Source: Corynebacterium glaucum (GTDB lineage: Bacteria; Actinomycetota; Actinomycetes; Mycobacteriales; Mycobacteriaceae). Taken from it: a DNA stretch of 64,000 nucleotides. The notes under the pieces were generated by a model. That model was not told where the DNA came from. It did no database searches and saw only the letters and a program-made list of their open reading frames with translations. The position numbers and the translations under genes were made by a program. Below, one piece after another: positions 9,468 to 18,657 of the stretch. The DNA lies in contig NZ_CP047358.1 in assembly GCF_030408855.1 (NCBI RefSeq), positions 248,001 through 312,000 of the forward strand. The letters are read 5' to 3'. Each line of letters starts with the position of its first letter. The stretch's first letter is position 1.

Positions 9468-10730
9468 ATGCGCGTCGCCATGATCTCCATGCACACCTCC
9501 CCGCTCGAGCAGCCGGGGACGGGTGATGCGGGCGGGATGAACGTCTACATCCACAACACCGCCGCCCAGCTTGCGAAAAGCGGGGTAGAGGTCGACGTGT
9601 TCACCCGCGCAACACGCCCCAGCCAGGGCGAGATCGTGGAGGTGGAGCCCGGCTACCGCGTGATCAACATTGTCGCCGGGCCTTATGACGGCCTGGACAA
9701 AGAGGAGCTGCCCACCCAGCTCGCCGCGTTCGCGGGCGGCATCGTGCAATTCGCCCGTGCCAACGGCGGCACCTACGACCTCATCCACTCTCACTACTGG
9801 CTCTCCGGCCAGGTCGGTTGGCTGCTCGCGGATCTAGTGGGCGTGCCGCTGGTGCACACTGGGCACACGTGGGCTGCGGTAAAGAACGCCGCCGGCAGCG
9901 ACACCACCGAATCCGAAGCCCGCCGCATCTGTGAGCAGCAGCTGGTGGACAACGCGACAACCCTCGTGGTCAACACCGAGGACGAGACGACCCAGCTCTC
10001 CCGCTTCTACGACGTTGACCCGGCGAAGATCGCGGTGGTGAGCCCCGGCGCCGACACGCAGCTTTACACCCCCGGCACCAACCGCAACACCGAACGGGCA
10101 CGCCGTGAGCTCGGCGTCCCGGTGCACGCGAAGATCGTCGCGTTCGTCGGGCGGCTGCAGGATTTCAAGGGCCCGCAGGTCCTCCTGCGCGCGATGGGCG
10201 AGGTCGCACGCCGCGGCAACGTGAGCAAACCGCTGCGCGTGCTCATGTGCGGCGGCGCGTCCGGCAGCGGCGCGAGTGAGCAGCGCTACCGCGACATCGC
10301 CCGCGAGGAAGGCATCGACACCATCACCCGGTTCCTCGGACCGCGCCCGCCCCAGGAGCTCGTCAGCGTCTACCAAGCCGCCGACATCGTCGCCATCCCC
10401 AGCTACAACGAAAGCTTCGGCCTTGTTGCGGTGGAAGCCCAGGCCACAGGCACCCCAGTGGTCGCTGCTCGCGTCGGGGGCCTCCCGCTCGCCGTTGCGG
10501 AGGGAGAGACAGGGCTGCTTGTCGACGGCCACGAGACCCCCGCCTGGGCCCAGGCCATCGAGCAATTGCTTGTCGACGACTCCTTGCGCCTGAGCATGGC
10601 GCTCAACGCCACCAGCCACGCTGCGAAGTTCAGCTGGGCCGTTTCAGCCAAAGAGCTGCGCTCGGTCTACGCCGAGACGCTGGAGCACTTCGTGCCGGGC
10701 GCCGACACCCGGCAGGCCGGCGGGGTTTAA
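9468..10730 (+). CDS. mshA: D-inositol-3-phosphate glycosyltransferase MshA
   Basis: MshA transfers GlcNAc from UDP-GlcNAc to inositol 3-phosphate, the first step of mycothiol synthesis in the cytoplasm. The 420-residue GT4-family protein shows the N-terminal [10 protein letters not shown] loop, HSHYWLSG and [11 protein letters not shown], and in the C-terminal Rossmann domain [11 protein letters not shown] and the EX7E-type segment with [20 protein letters not shown]. Position upstream of gpmA-senX3-regX3 matches mycobacteria and C. glutamicum, except that two proteases intervene. It contains two GCTTNNCGACG motifs. Confidence 0.95.
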   Translation: MRVAMISMHTSPLEQPGTGDAGGMNVYIHNTAAQLAKSGVEVDVFTRATRPSQGEIVEVEPGYRVINIVAGPYDGLDKEELPTQLAAFAGGIVQFARANGGTYDLIHSHYWLSGQVGWLLADLVGVPLVHTGHTWAAVKNAAGSDTTESEARRICEQQLVDNATTLVVNTEDETTQLSRFYDVDPAKIAVVSPGADTQLYTPGTNRNTERARRELGVPVHAKIVAFVGRLQDFKGPQVLLRAMGEVARRGNVSKPLRVLMCGGASGSGASEQRYRDIAREEGIDTITRFLGPRPPQELVSVYQAADIVAIPSYNESFGLVAVEAQATGTPVVAARVGGLPLAVAEGETGLLVDGHETPAWAQAIEQLLVDDSLRLSMALNATSHAAKFSWAVSAKELRSVYAETLEHFVPGADTRQAGGV

Positions 10731-10751
10731 CAGGAGGGATTCAACCCGCGT

Positions 10752-11933
10752 TTAGAACAGAATCTCGTCCAGGGTGCTGCCGATCAGGCCATCTACCCTG
10801 AGCTCCGCGACCTCGCCGCCCCAGTACCCGATCTGGCCGGAATGGTGCTCGACTGCCCGCTGGATCTCTTCCGGGTTGATCTGGCCGCGCGCGGCGTCAT
10901 CCGCAAGGCGGGTGGCCTCTTGCTGGGCTGCGTCTGTGGCCTTGCGCAACTCAGTATCCGGGTCGGTGATTGACGGGTTTGGGTTGAGCTCCTGGACTGC
11001 TTGGCCGATGCGGAAGTTTTCGTCGTTAAGCGTGGTGAACTCGGCGTGCGGCGCGGTGGAAGCATCGACGGTGAAGTGGTCGTTGACCTGCCCGTCCGGC
11101 ACACCGTACGCGGACTCCACGATTGAGTCGGCGGTCTGAGCCTTGTAGATCGGGCCGAAGTGCACAGAAGTCACGCCGAGGATTGCGCCGTCGCGCGGGT
11201 CGAAGTTCACCCCGCCGGAATCGCCGGAGTCGTACCCCAAGTTCACGCTGTAGATCGTGTCATGGGTCCGCGCGACCTGGGTGCCACAGCCCCGGCCGTT
11301 GGTCGCGCCGTCCTTGCAGATTGGCTGGCCCAAGTTGTCGAACGCGAACGCGCCGGGCGCAAGAGCCGGGTAGTCGCGGATGTGGGTAAGTACTACCGGC
11401 TCCCCGAGCTTCGCGCCGTCCTTGGCGCGAGAGTCGCTCACCGCGCTGGTGGGTACGCCCTCATCGATGCTCACTACGGCCCAGTCGACCGCGCGCAGCG
11501 GGTCGAGGGGGTTTGCGCTGTTCAAAATCTCCGGCGGAATCGGGGAGAGGGTGGTCAACTGGCCGATTCGCTGGTACGACTCGCCCACTGGAACGGAGAC
11601 TTCGCCAGTTGGCGCAGCGCTGGGGTCGCCGGCTCCGTCGCCGATCGCCAAGAAGCAGTGCGCGGCGGTCAGCATGACGTGGTGGGTTTCCCCGTTGGGA
11701 GTGCGCACGGTGCCGATCGGGCCCTGCGAACACGCTCCCTTCGAAGCCTCTGGCGGAACGTTGACCTGGTCTCCGTATTTGTTCACGGTGATCGTCGACG
11801 GGGCTTCAGCAGGGAAGACTCGGAACGGCCCTCCCGGAGCCGCGAGGGCAGGTTCTTGGGCGGCGGCAATTGTTGGGCTGAGCAGGGCGGAAACGGCGGC
11901 GCAGGCCGCGATCGCGAGAGTACGTGTATGCAT
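10752..11933 (-). CDS. Secreted trypsin-like serine protease (copy 1)
   Basis: This is an exported S1-type endopeptidase. After a signal peptide (charged start, hydrophobic core to AAAQEPALA) it has TAAHC (His), AVDWAVVSIDE (Asp) and GDSGGVNFDPRDG (Ser), so the triad looks complete. A C-terminal tail of about 100 residues is unlike a standard protease core. The ATG at 11933 was chosen because TACGCT lies 8 nt upstream; a TTG at 11942 is the alternative. It is a tandem paralogue of the next gene, sharing the EPALAAPGGPFRV motif and the GDSGG block. Substrate unknown. Confidence 0.88.
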   Translation of the reverse strand: MHTRTLAIAACAAVSALLSPTIAAAQEPALAAPGGPFRVFPAEAPSTITVNKYGDQVNVPPEASKGACSQGPIGTVRTPNGETHHVMLTAAHCFLAIGDGAGDPSAAPTGEVSVPVGESYQRIGQLTTLSPIPPEILNSANPLDPLRAVDWAVVSIDEGVPTSAVSDSRAKDGAKLGEPVVLTHIRDYPALAPGAFAFDNLGQPICKDGATNGRGCGTQVARTHDTIYSVNLGYDSGDSGGVNFDPRDGAILGVTSVHFGPIYKAQTADSIVESAYGVPDGQVNDHFTVDASTAPHAEFTTLNDENFRIGQAVQELNPNPSITDPDTELRKATDAAQQEATRLADDAARGQINPEEIQRAVEHHSGQIGYWGGEVAELRVDGLIGSTLDEILF

Positions 11934-11941
11934 GCCGCCCA

Positions 11942-11947
11942 AGCGTA
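11942..11947 (-). promoter_or_regulatory. Predicted -10 box of protease copy 1 (TACGCT)
   Basis: TACGCT on the minus strand ends 8 nt before the ATG at 11933. Confidence 0.4.
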
Positions 11948-11981
11948 ATCACGTGAGCTCCCGCGCGCTCTTAGCGCCTTC

Positions 11982-13121
11982 TTAATTGAGCCAGGAATTG
12001 ATTTCCTGCGCCAATGCCACGTCAGCCCACTTCGAAATCTCGCCCGCGTGGTGCTCCGCGGTGTTTTGGATCTCGCGCGGATCGATGTTGCCGCCGAGGG
12101 CTTTCTCCCCGAGTTGGCGCGCATCTTGCTGTGCGTTTGCGGTGGCCGTCTCCAGCTCGGCGCGGCCGTCCGGAGGCTGGATGTCCGGGTTCATCGCACT
12201 GATTTCAGCATCGATGCGCACGGATTCCTCCCCCGATGGCACGAACGCCGTGTGCGGTGCGGTCGAATCGGTGAGAACAAAGTAGTTGTTCACCTCGCCG
12301 TCGGGGATGCCGTAGGCATCTTCCAGGATGCGGTCCGCGGGCTGCAGCTTGCCCAGTGGGCCAAGTGCCATGGATGTCACGCCGAGAATCGCGCCGTCGC
12401 GCGGGTCGAAGTTCACCCCGCCGGAATCGCCCTCGAGGTAATAGAGGTCCCAGCTGTAGATGCCGTTGCGGGTGCGCGCGAGCTGGGTGCCGCAGCTGCG
12501 CCCGGAGGTGGCGCCGTCTTTGCAGATTGGCTGGCCAAAGTTGTCGAAGACGATCTCCCCGTGCTGAAGCGTCGGCAGGTCCCGGATGCCGGTCAGTTCG
12601 ACTGGTTCGCCGTAGACCCCGCCGTCCGAGTCGCGCGAGAAGGAGACCCGGGTGGCGTTGACCGAGTCGTCGATAAGCACAATGCCCCAGTCGGCCGTGC
12701 GGGCCGAGAGAATGGGATCCGATAAGTCGTAGGTGGATTCCGGCATGACGTTCGACGCGATGCGCTCGCCGATGCGGGCGTAGCCGGATTCGAGCGGCAC
12801 GAAGACCTCGCCCTTGACCTCCGGTAATCCCGGCATCGTGTTCACGCAGTGTGACGCGGTGAGCATCACGCGCTGCGTTTTTCCGTCCGGTGTGGTGAGG
12901 GTGCCGGTGGGACCCTGTGAACAGGTCATGGCGAAAGTTTCGGGCGGTACCTTCAGGTCGCCCACGGGAGAGGGCACGGTTTGCGGCGGATCCTTCGGCG
13001 GCACTCGGAACGGACCTCCGGGGGCCGCGAGTGCGGGTTCGGCAGCTGCGGCGGTGGTCGGAGCGACTATCGCAGCGGTAACGAGAAGGCTGGCGGTGAG
13101 AGCGAAAATCTTGCGACGCAT
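11982..13121 (-). CDS. Secreted trypsin-like serine protease (copy 2)
   Basis: This 379-residue paralogue lies 48 bp upstream of copy 1, in the same direction. It has a signal peptide ending AAAAEPALA, then TASHC (His), TADWGIVLIDD (Asp) and GDSGGVNFDPRDG (Ser). The C-terminal tail again ends in a segment with HHAGEISKWADV, comparable to HHSGQIGYWGGEV in copy 1. The two genes have diverged in the N-terminal spacer and the mid region, so the duplication is not recent. It has its own TAGACT box, so it may be transcribed separately. Target unknown. Confidence 0.88.
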   Translation of the reverse strand: MRRKIFALTASLLVTAAIVAPTTAAAAEPALAAPGGPFRVPPKDPPQTVPSPVGDLKVPPETFAMTCSQGPTGTLTTPDGKTQRVMLTASHCVNTMPGLPEVKGEVFVPLESGYARIGERIASNVMPESTYDLSDPILSARTADWGIVLIDDSVNATRVSFSRDSDGGVYGEPVELTGIRDLPTLQHGEIVFDNFGQPICKDGATSGRSCGTQLARTRNGIYSWDLYYLEGDSGGVNFDPRDGAILGVTSMALGPLGKLQPADRILEDAYGIPDGEVNNYFVLTDSTAPHTAFVPSGEESVRIDAEISAMNPDIQPPDGRAELETATANAQQDARQLGEKALGGNIDPREIQNTAEHHAGEISKWADVALAQEINSWLN

Positions 13122-13129
13122 GACGCCCG

Positions 13130-13135
13130 AGTCTA
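13130..13135 (-). promoter_or_regulatory. Predicted -10 box of protease copy 2 (TAGACT)
   Basis: TAGACT on the minus strand ends 8 nt before the ATG at 13121, implying a leaderless mRNA. Confidence 0.45.
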
Positions 13136-13156
13136 AACCGTGGCATGCTGGAAATC

Positions 13157-13903
13157 ATGGGTAACGGAAAGCTAATTCTCGTACGTCACGGACAGAGTGA
13201 GTGGAACAAATCCAACCAGTTCACTGGGTGGGTCGACGTTGACCTGACCGAGCAGGGCGAGGCCGAAGCGGTCAATGCCGGCAAGCTCATGGTGGAGAAG
13301 GATGTCTTGCCGGACATCGTTTTCACCTCGCTGCTGCGGCGCGCAATTCGCACTGCGAACATTTCGTTGAATGCGGCCGACCGTCACTGGATCCCGGTGG
13401 TGCGCAACTGGCGTCTGAACGAGCGTCATTACGGCAAGCTGCAGGGTCTGAACAAGGCTGAGATCCGCGAGGAGTACGGCGAAGAGCAGTTCATGGAATG
13501 GCGCCGTTCCTACGACACCCCGCCGCCGGAGATTGAGACGGACAACGAGTACGCCCAGACCGACGACCCGCGTTACCAGTTCCTGCCCGAGGTGCCGCGC
13601 ACCGAGTGCCTGAAGGACGTTGTCGAGCGCTTCCAGCCGTACTACGAGTCCGAGATTCTTCCGCAGGTGCTTGAGGGCAAGAATGTCATGCTCGCTGCGC
13701 ACGGCAATTCGCTGCGCGCGCTGGTGAAATACCTGGACAACATCTCCGACGACGACATTGCCGGCCTGAACATCCCGACTGGCATGCCGCTGGTTTACGA
13801 GATCGGGGAGCGCGGCAAGGTGCTCAACCCGGGCGGCACCTACCTGGATCCGGAGGCTGCCGAAGCTGGCGCCGCCGCAGTAGCGAACCAAGGACAAAAG
13901 TAG
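13157..13903 (+). CDS. gpmA: 2,3-bisphosphoglycerate-dependent phosphoglycerate mutase
   Basis: This glycolytic enzyme interconverts 3- and 2-phosphoglycerate. The histidine phosphatase signature [10 protein letters not shown] is near the N-terminus, followed by [17 protein letters not shown]-type [14 protein letters not shown] and the second His in [14 protein letters not shown]. The 248-residue length fits GpmA. An in-frame ATG lies 12 bases upstream at 13145; the start [12 protein letters not shown] is chosen because it fits the family N-terminus. It precedes senX3 by 7 bp. Confidence 0.95.
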   Translation: MGNGKLILVRHGQSEWNKSNQFTGWVDVDLTEQGEAEAVNAGKLMVEKDVLPDIVFTSLLRRAIRTANISLNAADRHWIPVVRNWRLNERHYGKLQGLNKAEIREEYGEEQFMEWRRSYDTPPPEIETDNEYAQTDDPRYQFLPEVPRTECLKDVVERFQPYYESEILPQVLEGKNVMLAAHGNSLRALVKYLDNISDDDIAGLNIPTGMPLVYEIGERGKVLNPGGTYLDPEAAEAGAAAVANQGQK

Positions 13904-13910
13904 CCCGAGT

Positions 13911-15080
13911 TTGTCACCGTTTCTCGCTTTTCTCCTCGGTGTCGTTGTCACCGCGCTTGCGGTCTGGGCGTACAACCGCATCGCGCGGTGGCGTGACCGC
14001 AACCGCGAGCACCTCACCGAGGATGAAAGCCGTGTCAACACCGTCAGCCAGCTGCTCAACCTTGCGGTGCAAGGATCTCCAACCGGCATCGCGATCATGA
14101 ACCGCAGTGGCCGCGTACTCATGTCCAACTCGCGTGCGCACGACATGTCGATCGTGCACGACCGCTCGATCAACCCCGAGGTGTGGGACACCGCCCAGCT
14201 GGCTTTCGATGACCTCGAGACCCACACCATTGATTTGGATCTGCCACGCCGAGCCACCGGCAGCCGCATCCGCAACGTCTCCGTGGTGGTGAAGCCGCTT
14301 GCGCTCACCCACAACGCGTATGTCATTGCGTACGCCACGGATGAGAGCGAAAACGTGCGCATGGAATCCGCTCGCCGCGACTTCGTGGCAAACGTTTCGC
14401 ACGAACTCAAGACCCCCGTCGGTGGCATGTCGCTGCTCGCGGAAGCGCTGCTGCAGGATCCGTCAGACGAGGTGATGGTGGAGCACTTCGGCGAAAAGCT
14501 GCTCAAGGAATCCCACCGCATGGGCGACATGATCGCCGATCTCATCAGCCTGTCCAAGCTGCAGGGCGCGGAGGCACTCCCGGAAATGTCGCCGGTGCGC
14601 ATCGACGACGTTATCGATGAGGCAATGACCCGCAACCAGGTCACCGCCGACAACCGGGAGATCACGCTGACCCGCAGCCCCGCCACCGGCATCGAGGTGG
14701 TGGGCGATCAATCCCTGCTCACCGCCGCGGTGTCCAACTTGGTCTCTAACGCGATCAATTACTCGCCTAACGGCCAACCGGTAAGCATCTCGCAGAAGGT
14801 GGTGCGCGAGGATGTCGTGCTGGTGCGGGTCACTGACCGCGGCATCGGTATCGCCCCGGAGGATCAAAAACGCGTCTTCGAGCGCTTCTACCGCGTGGAC
14901 AAAGCGCGCTCCCGCTCGACCGGGGGCACTGGTTTGGGATTGGCCATTGTGAAGCACGTCGTGGCCAACCACGGCGGTAATATCAAGTTGTGGTCGCGCC
15001 CCGGGACTGGGTCGACGTTCACCATCGAGCTGCCGATCTATCAGCCTGCTTCCACCCCCGCAGCACACAGGAAGGACTAG
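13911..15080 (+). CDS. senX3: Sensor histidine kinase SenX3
   Basis: This membrane kinase senses phosphate status with RegX3. It starts with TTG 13911. One N-terminal membrane segment (about residues 2-20) is followed by a PAS-like region, the DHp box FVANVSHELKTPVGG (phospho-acceptor His164) and a HATPase domain with DRGIGIAPEDQ and GGTGLGLAIVKHVV. Actinobacterial SenX3 is usually drawn with two membrane helices; only one is clear here. It is co-transcribed with regX3, with a 9-bp gap. Confidence 0.93.
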   Translation: MSPFLAFLLGVVVTALAVWAYNRIARWRDRNREHLTEDESRVNTVSQLLNLAVQGSPTGIAIMNRSGRVLMSNSRAHDMSIVHDRSINPEVWDTAQLAFDDLETHTIDLDLPRRATGSRIRNVSVVVKPLALTHNAYVIAYATDESENVRMESARRDFVANVSHELKTPVGGMSLLAEALLQDPSDEVMVEHFGEKLLKESHRMGDMIADLISLSKLQGAEALPEMSPVRIDDVIDEAMTRNQVTADNREITLTRSPATGIEVVGDQSLLTAAVSNLVSNAINYSPNGQPVSISQKVVREDVVLVRVTDRGIGIAPEDQKRVFERFYRVDKARSRSTGGTGLGLAIVKHVVANHGGNIKLWSRPGTGSTFTIELPIYQPASTPAAHRKD

Positions 15081-15089
15081 GAGAAATCC

Positions 15090-15779
15090 ATGACGACCAT
15101 CCTCATCGTTGAAGATGAAGAATCCTTGGCTGAGCCACTGGCCTACCTGCTGCAAAAAGAAGGCTTTGAAACTTTGCTGGCCACCGACGGCACGGCCGCG
15201 CTTGAGCTGTTCAGCGACGAAGTCGTCGACCTGGTTCTGCTCGACCTCATGCTGCCGGGCATGAGCGGCACAGACGTATGCCGCAAGCTGCGCAGCGAAT
15301 CCGACGTGCCCATCATCATGGTCACCGCGCGCGACAGCGAAATAGATAAGGTCGTGGGCCTTGAGCTCGGCGCGGACGATTACGTGACCAAGCCGTACTC
15401 CACCCGTGAGCTGGTCGCCCGCATCCGCGCGGTGCTGCGCCGCGGCCCCGAGGTGGAAGAGCTCGATGAGCTGGACGACCAGATCCTCGAGGCGGGCCGC
15501 GTCCGCGTGGACGTCGAGCGCCACACCGTGCTTGTCGACGGCCAGCCGGTTGCCATGCCACTCAAAGAATTCGACCTGCTTGAGTACCTCATGCGCAACG
15601 CCGGACGCGTGCTCACCCGCGGCCAGCTCATCGACCGCATCTGGGGCGCGGACTACGTCGGCGACACCAAAACCCTCGACGTGCATGTCAAGCGCCTGCG
15701 CACCAAGATCGAGCAGGAGCCGTCGCGCCCGAAGCAGCTGGTCACGGTCCGCGGCTTGGGCTACAAGTTCGAGGCTTAA
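15090..15779 (+). CDS. regX3: Response regulator RegX3
   Basis: This OmpR/PhoB-family regulator has 229 residues. The receiver domain has the acidic pair EDEE, the phospho-acceptor Asp52 (VLLDLMLPGMSG) and the conserved Lys in DDYVTKPYS. The C-terminal winged helix has RGQLIDRIWG and DTKTLDVHVKRLRTKIE, followed by VRGLGYKFEA. It regulates phosphate-starvation genes in relatives. A ribosome site AGGAGAAA lies ahead of the ATG. Confidence 0.95.
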   Translation: MTTILIVEDEESLAEPLAYLLQKEGFETLLATDGTAALELFSDEVVDLVLLDLMLPGMSGTDVCRKLRSESDVPIIMVTARDSEIDKVVGLELGADDYVTKPYSTRELVARIRAVLRRGPEVEELDELDDQILEAGRVRVDVERHTVLVDGQPVAMPLKEFDLLEYLMRNAGRVLTRGQLIDRIWGADYVGDTKTLDVHVKRLRTKIEQEPSRPKQLVTVRGLGYKFEA

Positions 15780-15789
15780 GCGGCTTAAG
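15775..15789. promoter_or_regulatory. 15-bp odd palindrome across the regX3 stop codon
   Basis: CTTAAGC and GCTTAAG flank a single G, centred at 15782 between the convergent regX3 and the next gene. There is no T-run, so terminator function is doubtful. Confidence 0.3.
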
Positions 15790-15799
15790 AGAACAAAGC

Positions 15800-16705
15800 T
15801 TAACGACGGCGCGTGGCTGGATGCGTAGCCTTCACCTCAGCCGGCAGAGCCGCCCTGGCTTCGCAGTGTGCGGCGAGGAGCGCGTAGGGTTTCTCACCGA
15901 TCAGTGCCTTAAGCTCGTCTTTCATTGAAACCCACACCGGCTCCAACGTGCCGTCGGCCTGCGGGGCGTGGCACGTTGGATCTCCGGTGCACCACCAGTC
16001 GAAGTCCTCGCCACCGCCGCCCCACTGGCGCCGGTCGTATTCGCCAATGGTGGTGCGCAGAATCTCTTGACCGTCGGGGCGTTCCTCCCACGAGTCCTCG
16101 CGCGAAAACGGCACCTGCCAGCAGACTTCAGGTTTAGAGCCCACGATGTTGCGGCCTTCTGCCATGGCCCATTGGTGCAGTGCGCAGCCGGGGCCGGTTT
16201 CGGCACCCTGGCGGTTGGCGAAGATGCACGCGCCGTCGACAAGCTTGGTTTTGATGTGGGGACCGTCATCGTCGCTGTCTTCGGTGGGTTCTTCCTCGTC
16301 CCATTCCAGCCATGGCTCGAGCTCGGTCGGGTCAGCGTTGGCGATGTAGGAATCGACGTCGTCGGGGCGCAATTGCCAGTACTTCGCGGGCATCTCGGCG
16401 ACGGCGTTGTAGAGATCGTCTTGATCCGACTCGTCGGAGAGGTACGCACCGTGGATGCAGCAGCCCACGACGGGGAACGACTCGTCGATGCCGTGGCACT
16501 GTGGCGTGCCGAAGCGGCACGACCACGTCGACTCGGCCCACGTGAGGTCGATGGAGAAGTAGTGGTGCGGGTCGTCTGGGTGGATGAACTCAAACCACTC
16601 GCGCGGAAAGTCCGGCGGAACCTCCCACCCGGCGGTGATGGAGCGCCCGGCGGGGGAGTCTGTAGGGAATCCGAGGAAAACGGGATTCGGGCCAGGTTGA
16701 TTCAC
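15800..16705 (-). CDS. Conserved cysteine-rich actinobacterial protein (Rv0495c-like)
   Basis: This is a 301-residue cytoplasmic-looking protein without membrane segments. Cysteines are spread in small groups: CRFGTPQCHG, GCCIHGAYL, GACIFANR, PGCALHQW, EVCWQVP and CTGDPTCH. The pattern suggests metal or iron-sulphur binding, but no known motif could be fixed. It lies between regX3 and ppx, where M. tuberculosis has Rv0495c. The GTG start at 16705 has TACGGT 8 nt upstream. Confidence 0.75.
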   Translation of the reverse strand: MNQPGPNPVFLGFPTDSPAGRSITAGWEVPPDFPREWFEFIHPDDPHHYFSIDLTWAESTWSCRFGTPQCHGIDESFPVVGCCIHGAYLSDESDQDDLYNAVAEMPAKYWQLRPDDVDSYIANADPTELEPWLEWDEEEPTEDSDDDGPHIKTKLVDGACIFANRQGAETGPGCALHQWAMAEGRNIVGSKPEVCWQVPFSREDSWEERPDGQEILRTTIGEYDRRQWGGGGEDFDWWCTGDPTCHAPQADGTLEPVWVSMKDELKALIGEKPYALLAAHCEARAALPAEVKATHPATRRR

Positions 16706-16713
16706 ACCTTGGT

Positions 16714-16719
16714 ACCGTA
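16714..16719 (-). promoter_or_regulatory. Predicted -10 box (TACGGT) of the cysteine-rich protein
   Basis: TACGGT on the minus strand ends 8 nt before the GTG at 16705. Confidence 0.4.
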
Positions 16720-16732
16720 GACCCGTTAATCT

Positions 16733-17692
16733 TTGACTGTGCGTTTAGGTGTATTGGATGTAGGCAGCAACACCGTCCACTTGGTCGCGGTCGATGCCCA
16801 CAGTGGTGGTCGCCCTAGCCCGATGTCGGACTGGAAGCAGCCGCTGCGCCTCGTGGAGCAGTTGGATAAGAAAGGCAACATCGAGGACAAGGGTGTTGAC
16901 AAGCTTATCGACGCAGTGCAGGAGGCCGCCGACCTCTCCGATAACCTCAGGTGCGAAGAATTTCTTGCCTTCGCCACTTCCGCGGTGCGCTCGGCAACGA
17001 ATGCCGAGGACGTGCTGAAGCGCGTAGAGAAGAAGACCGGGGTGCGCCTGCGCGTGATCTCGGGCGAGGAAGAGGCGAAGCTGACGTTTCTCGCGGTTCG
17101 CCGCTGGCACGGCTGGTCGGCTGGCCGCATCACCAACTTGGACATCGGTGGCGGTTCTCTTGAAATGTCCACCGGTACTGAGGAAACACCCGACTTGGCG
17201 GTGTCGCTCGACCTGGGTGCGGGCCGTCTGACCCACGAGTGGTTTGATAGCGACCCGCCGGAACGCAAAAAGATCAACCTGTTGCGTGACTACATCGATG
17301 CTGAGTTGGCGGAGCCTGCGGAGCAGTTCAAGGCGTTTGGCGAAGCTGGTCTTGCGGTGGGCACGTCGAAGACCTTCCGTTCGCTTGCGCGGTTGACGGG
17401 TGCCGCCCCGTCTTCGGCTGGCCCATACGTCAAGCGCACCTTGACGGCGCCAGGTTTGCGCCAGCTCATCGCGTTCATTTCCCGCATGACTGCGGCGGAC
17501 CGTGCGGAGCTGGAAGGCATTAACTCAGATCGCTCGCACCAAATTGTTGCCGGCGCGCTGGTGGCGGAAGCAGCCATGCGCGCATTGAATATTGATAAGT
17601 TAGAGATCTGCCCATGGGCGCTGCGTGAAGGTGTGATCTTGAAATGGATGGATCACACGAACGCCGGAGGAGATGAAGGAGAGGACGCATAA
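16733..17692 (+). CDS. ppx: Exopolyphosphatase / guanosine pentaphosphatase (Ppx/GppA)
   Basis: This enzyme hydrolyses inorganic polyphosphate and possibly pppGpp. The 319-residue protein has the ASKHA phosphate-binding motifs: [10 protein letters not shown] at the N-terminus, [28 protein letters not shown] and [11 protein letters not shown]. Short single-domain Ppx proteins are typical of actinobacteria. The TTG at 16733 is taken as start, with a GTG two codons later as alternative. It overlaps the next gene by one base (TAATG). Confidence 0.92.
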   Translation: MTVRLGVLDVGSNTVHLVAVDAHSGGRPSPMSDWKQPLRLVEQLDKKGNIEDKGVDKLIDAVQEAADLSDNLRCEEFLAFATSAVRSATNAEDVLKRVEKKTGVRLRVISGEEEAKLTFLAVRRWHGWSAGRITNLDIGGGSLEMSTGTEETPDLAVSLDLGAGRLTHEWFDSDPPERKKINLLRDYIDAELAEPAEQFKAFGEAGLAVGTSKTFRSLARLTGAAPSSAGPYVKRTLTAPGLRQLIAFISRMTAADRAELEGINSDRSHQIVAGALVAEAAMRALNIDKLEICPWALREGVILKWMDHTNAGGDEGEDA

Positions 17693-18624
17693 TGTCTGAG
17701 GAGAAGCAGCTCACAGTTGCGGAGATCCTCGCCAGGGCTCAACAGGAAAACCCTGACGCAGGCAAGCGCCGTCGCCACCGCCGCAGCATCGAGGAGGGCG
17801 GTGTCACCGTCGCGGAACTCACCGGCTCTTTAAAGAAAGTTGATGCTCGACCTGCGGAATCCAAGCACTCCAGCGTGCCAATCGACGCCCCTGAAGAGCC
17901 GGAGGCAGTGGAGCAATCCCACGCAGCGGAACCGAAGTTCGAACAAGCTCAACCGGCTGAGCCGAGGAAAGCGGCTTCGACCCGCATCGACGTTGCGCCA
18001 GAGGCTGCCCCTGAGGCTGCCCCTGAGGCAAAGCCACAGTCGACGTCTTCCCGCATTACGATTGCGCCGGCGCCCGTGGAAAAGGACTCCAGCGAGAAGG
18101 CTCCCGCCGACGAGACTGCGGTGATTCAAAAGGTCGAGGTTGCCGAGGAACCGGCAGCAAAGCCCACTCCGGCACCGGCAGCGGCCAGTGAGCCGAAAGC
18201 GTTTCCGGCTGCGCCCGTGAAGGAACGTGACCTCAAGGAGGAACCGGTCCAGCCTCTCGTGCCGGATTCGGAGACGGCGCGTAGCGCAGCGCCGTCTCGC
18301 GCCGCGGCGGTGGAGCAAGGCGAGTCCGACCCCTTCGACGAGGGTGTGCCGGCCGAACAGATCGAGGTTGAGGAAGAAACGATCAACCCGATCGTGCTGG
18401 TGCTGTTGATTTTCCTGGGCGTGATTGCCGGTATTCTCGGCTTCCTCGTGTTCCAGTGGGTCTGGGCTAACACCGGAACCGCTGTGGCCGTCGGTTCGGC
18501 AATTGCGTTCGTGATCCTTGTCCTCTTCGGTGTGCGAGCGCTGCGCACCGGCAAGGACGGGCTGACCATGACTATGGCGGGCATTGCCGCAGCGGTCGCT
18601 GCGTTCGGGCCGGCGCTCCTCTAA
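17692..18624 (+). CDS. Ala/Pro/Glu-rich membrane protein (Rv0497-like)
   Basis: This 310-residue protein has a long charged, low-complexity N-terminal region (about residues 1-230), including a basic patch GKRRRHRRSIEEGG near residue 25. Three closely spaced hydrophobic segments follow at the C-terminus (from PIVLVLLIFLGVIAG). A repeated PEAA unit lies near residue 105. It is translationally coupled to ppx. Function is unknown; the position matches M. tuberculosis Rv0497. Confidence 0.75.
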   Translation: MSEEKQLTVAEILARAQQENPDAGKRRRHRRSIEEGGVTVAELTGSLKKVDARPAESKHSSVPIDAPEEPEAVEQSHAAEPKFEQAQPAEPRKAASTRIDVAPEAAPEAAPEAKPQSTSSRITIAPAPVEKDSSEKAPADETAVIQKVEVAEEPAAKPTPAPAAASEPKAFPAAPVKERDLKEEPVQPLVPDSETARSAAPSRAAAVEQGESDPFDEGVPAEQIEVEEETINPIVLVLLIFLGVIAGILGFLVFQWVWANTGTAVAVGSAIAFVILVLFGVRALRTGKDGLTMTMAGIAAAVAAFGPALL

Positions 18625-18643
18625 CGATTGCTCCCATGTGGCC

Positions 18644-18649
18644 TAGGCT
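18644..18649 (+). promoter_or_regulatory. Predicted -10 box of proC (TAGGCT)
   Basis: TAGGCT ends 8 nt before the proC ATG at 18658. Confidence 0.45.
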
Positions 18650-18657
18650 TGGCGCAC

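Noticed and set aside
15775..15789. Palindrome after regX3 as a terminator.
   Set aside because: There is no T-run on either side and the loop would be too small; it is kept only as a low-confidence site.
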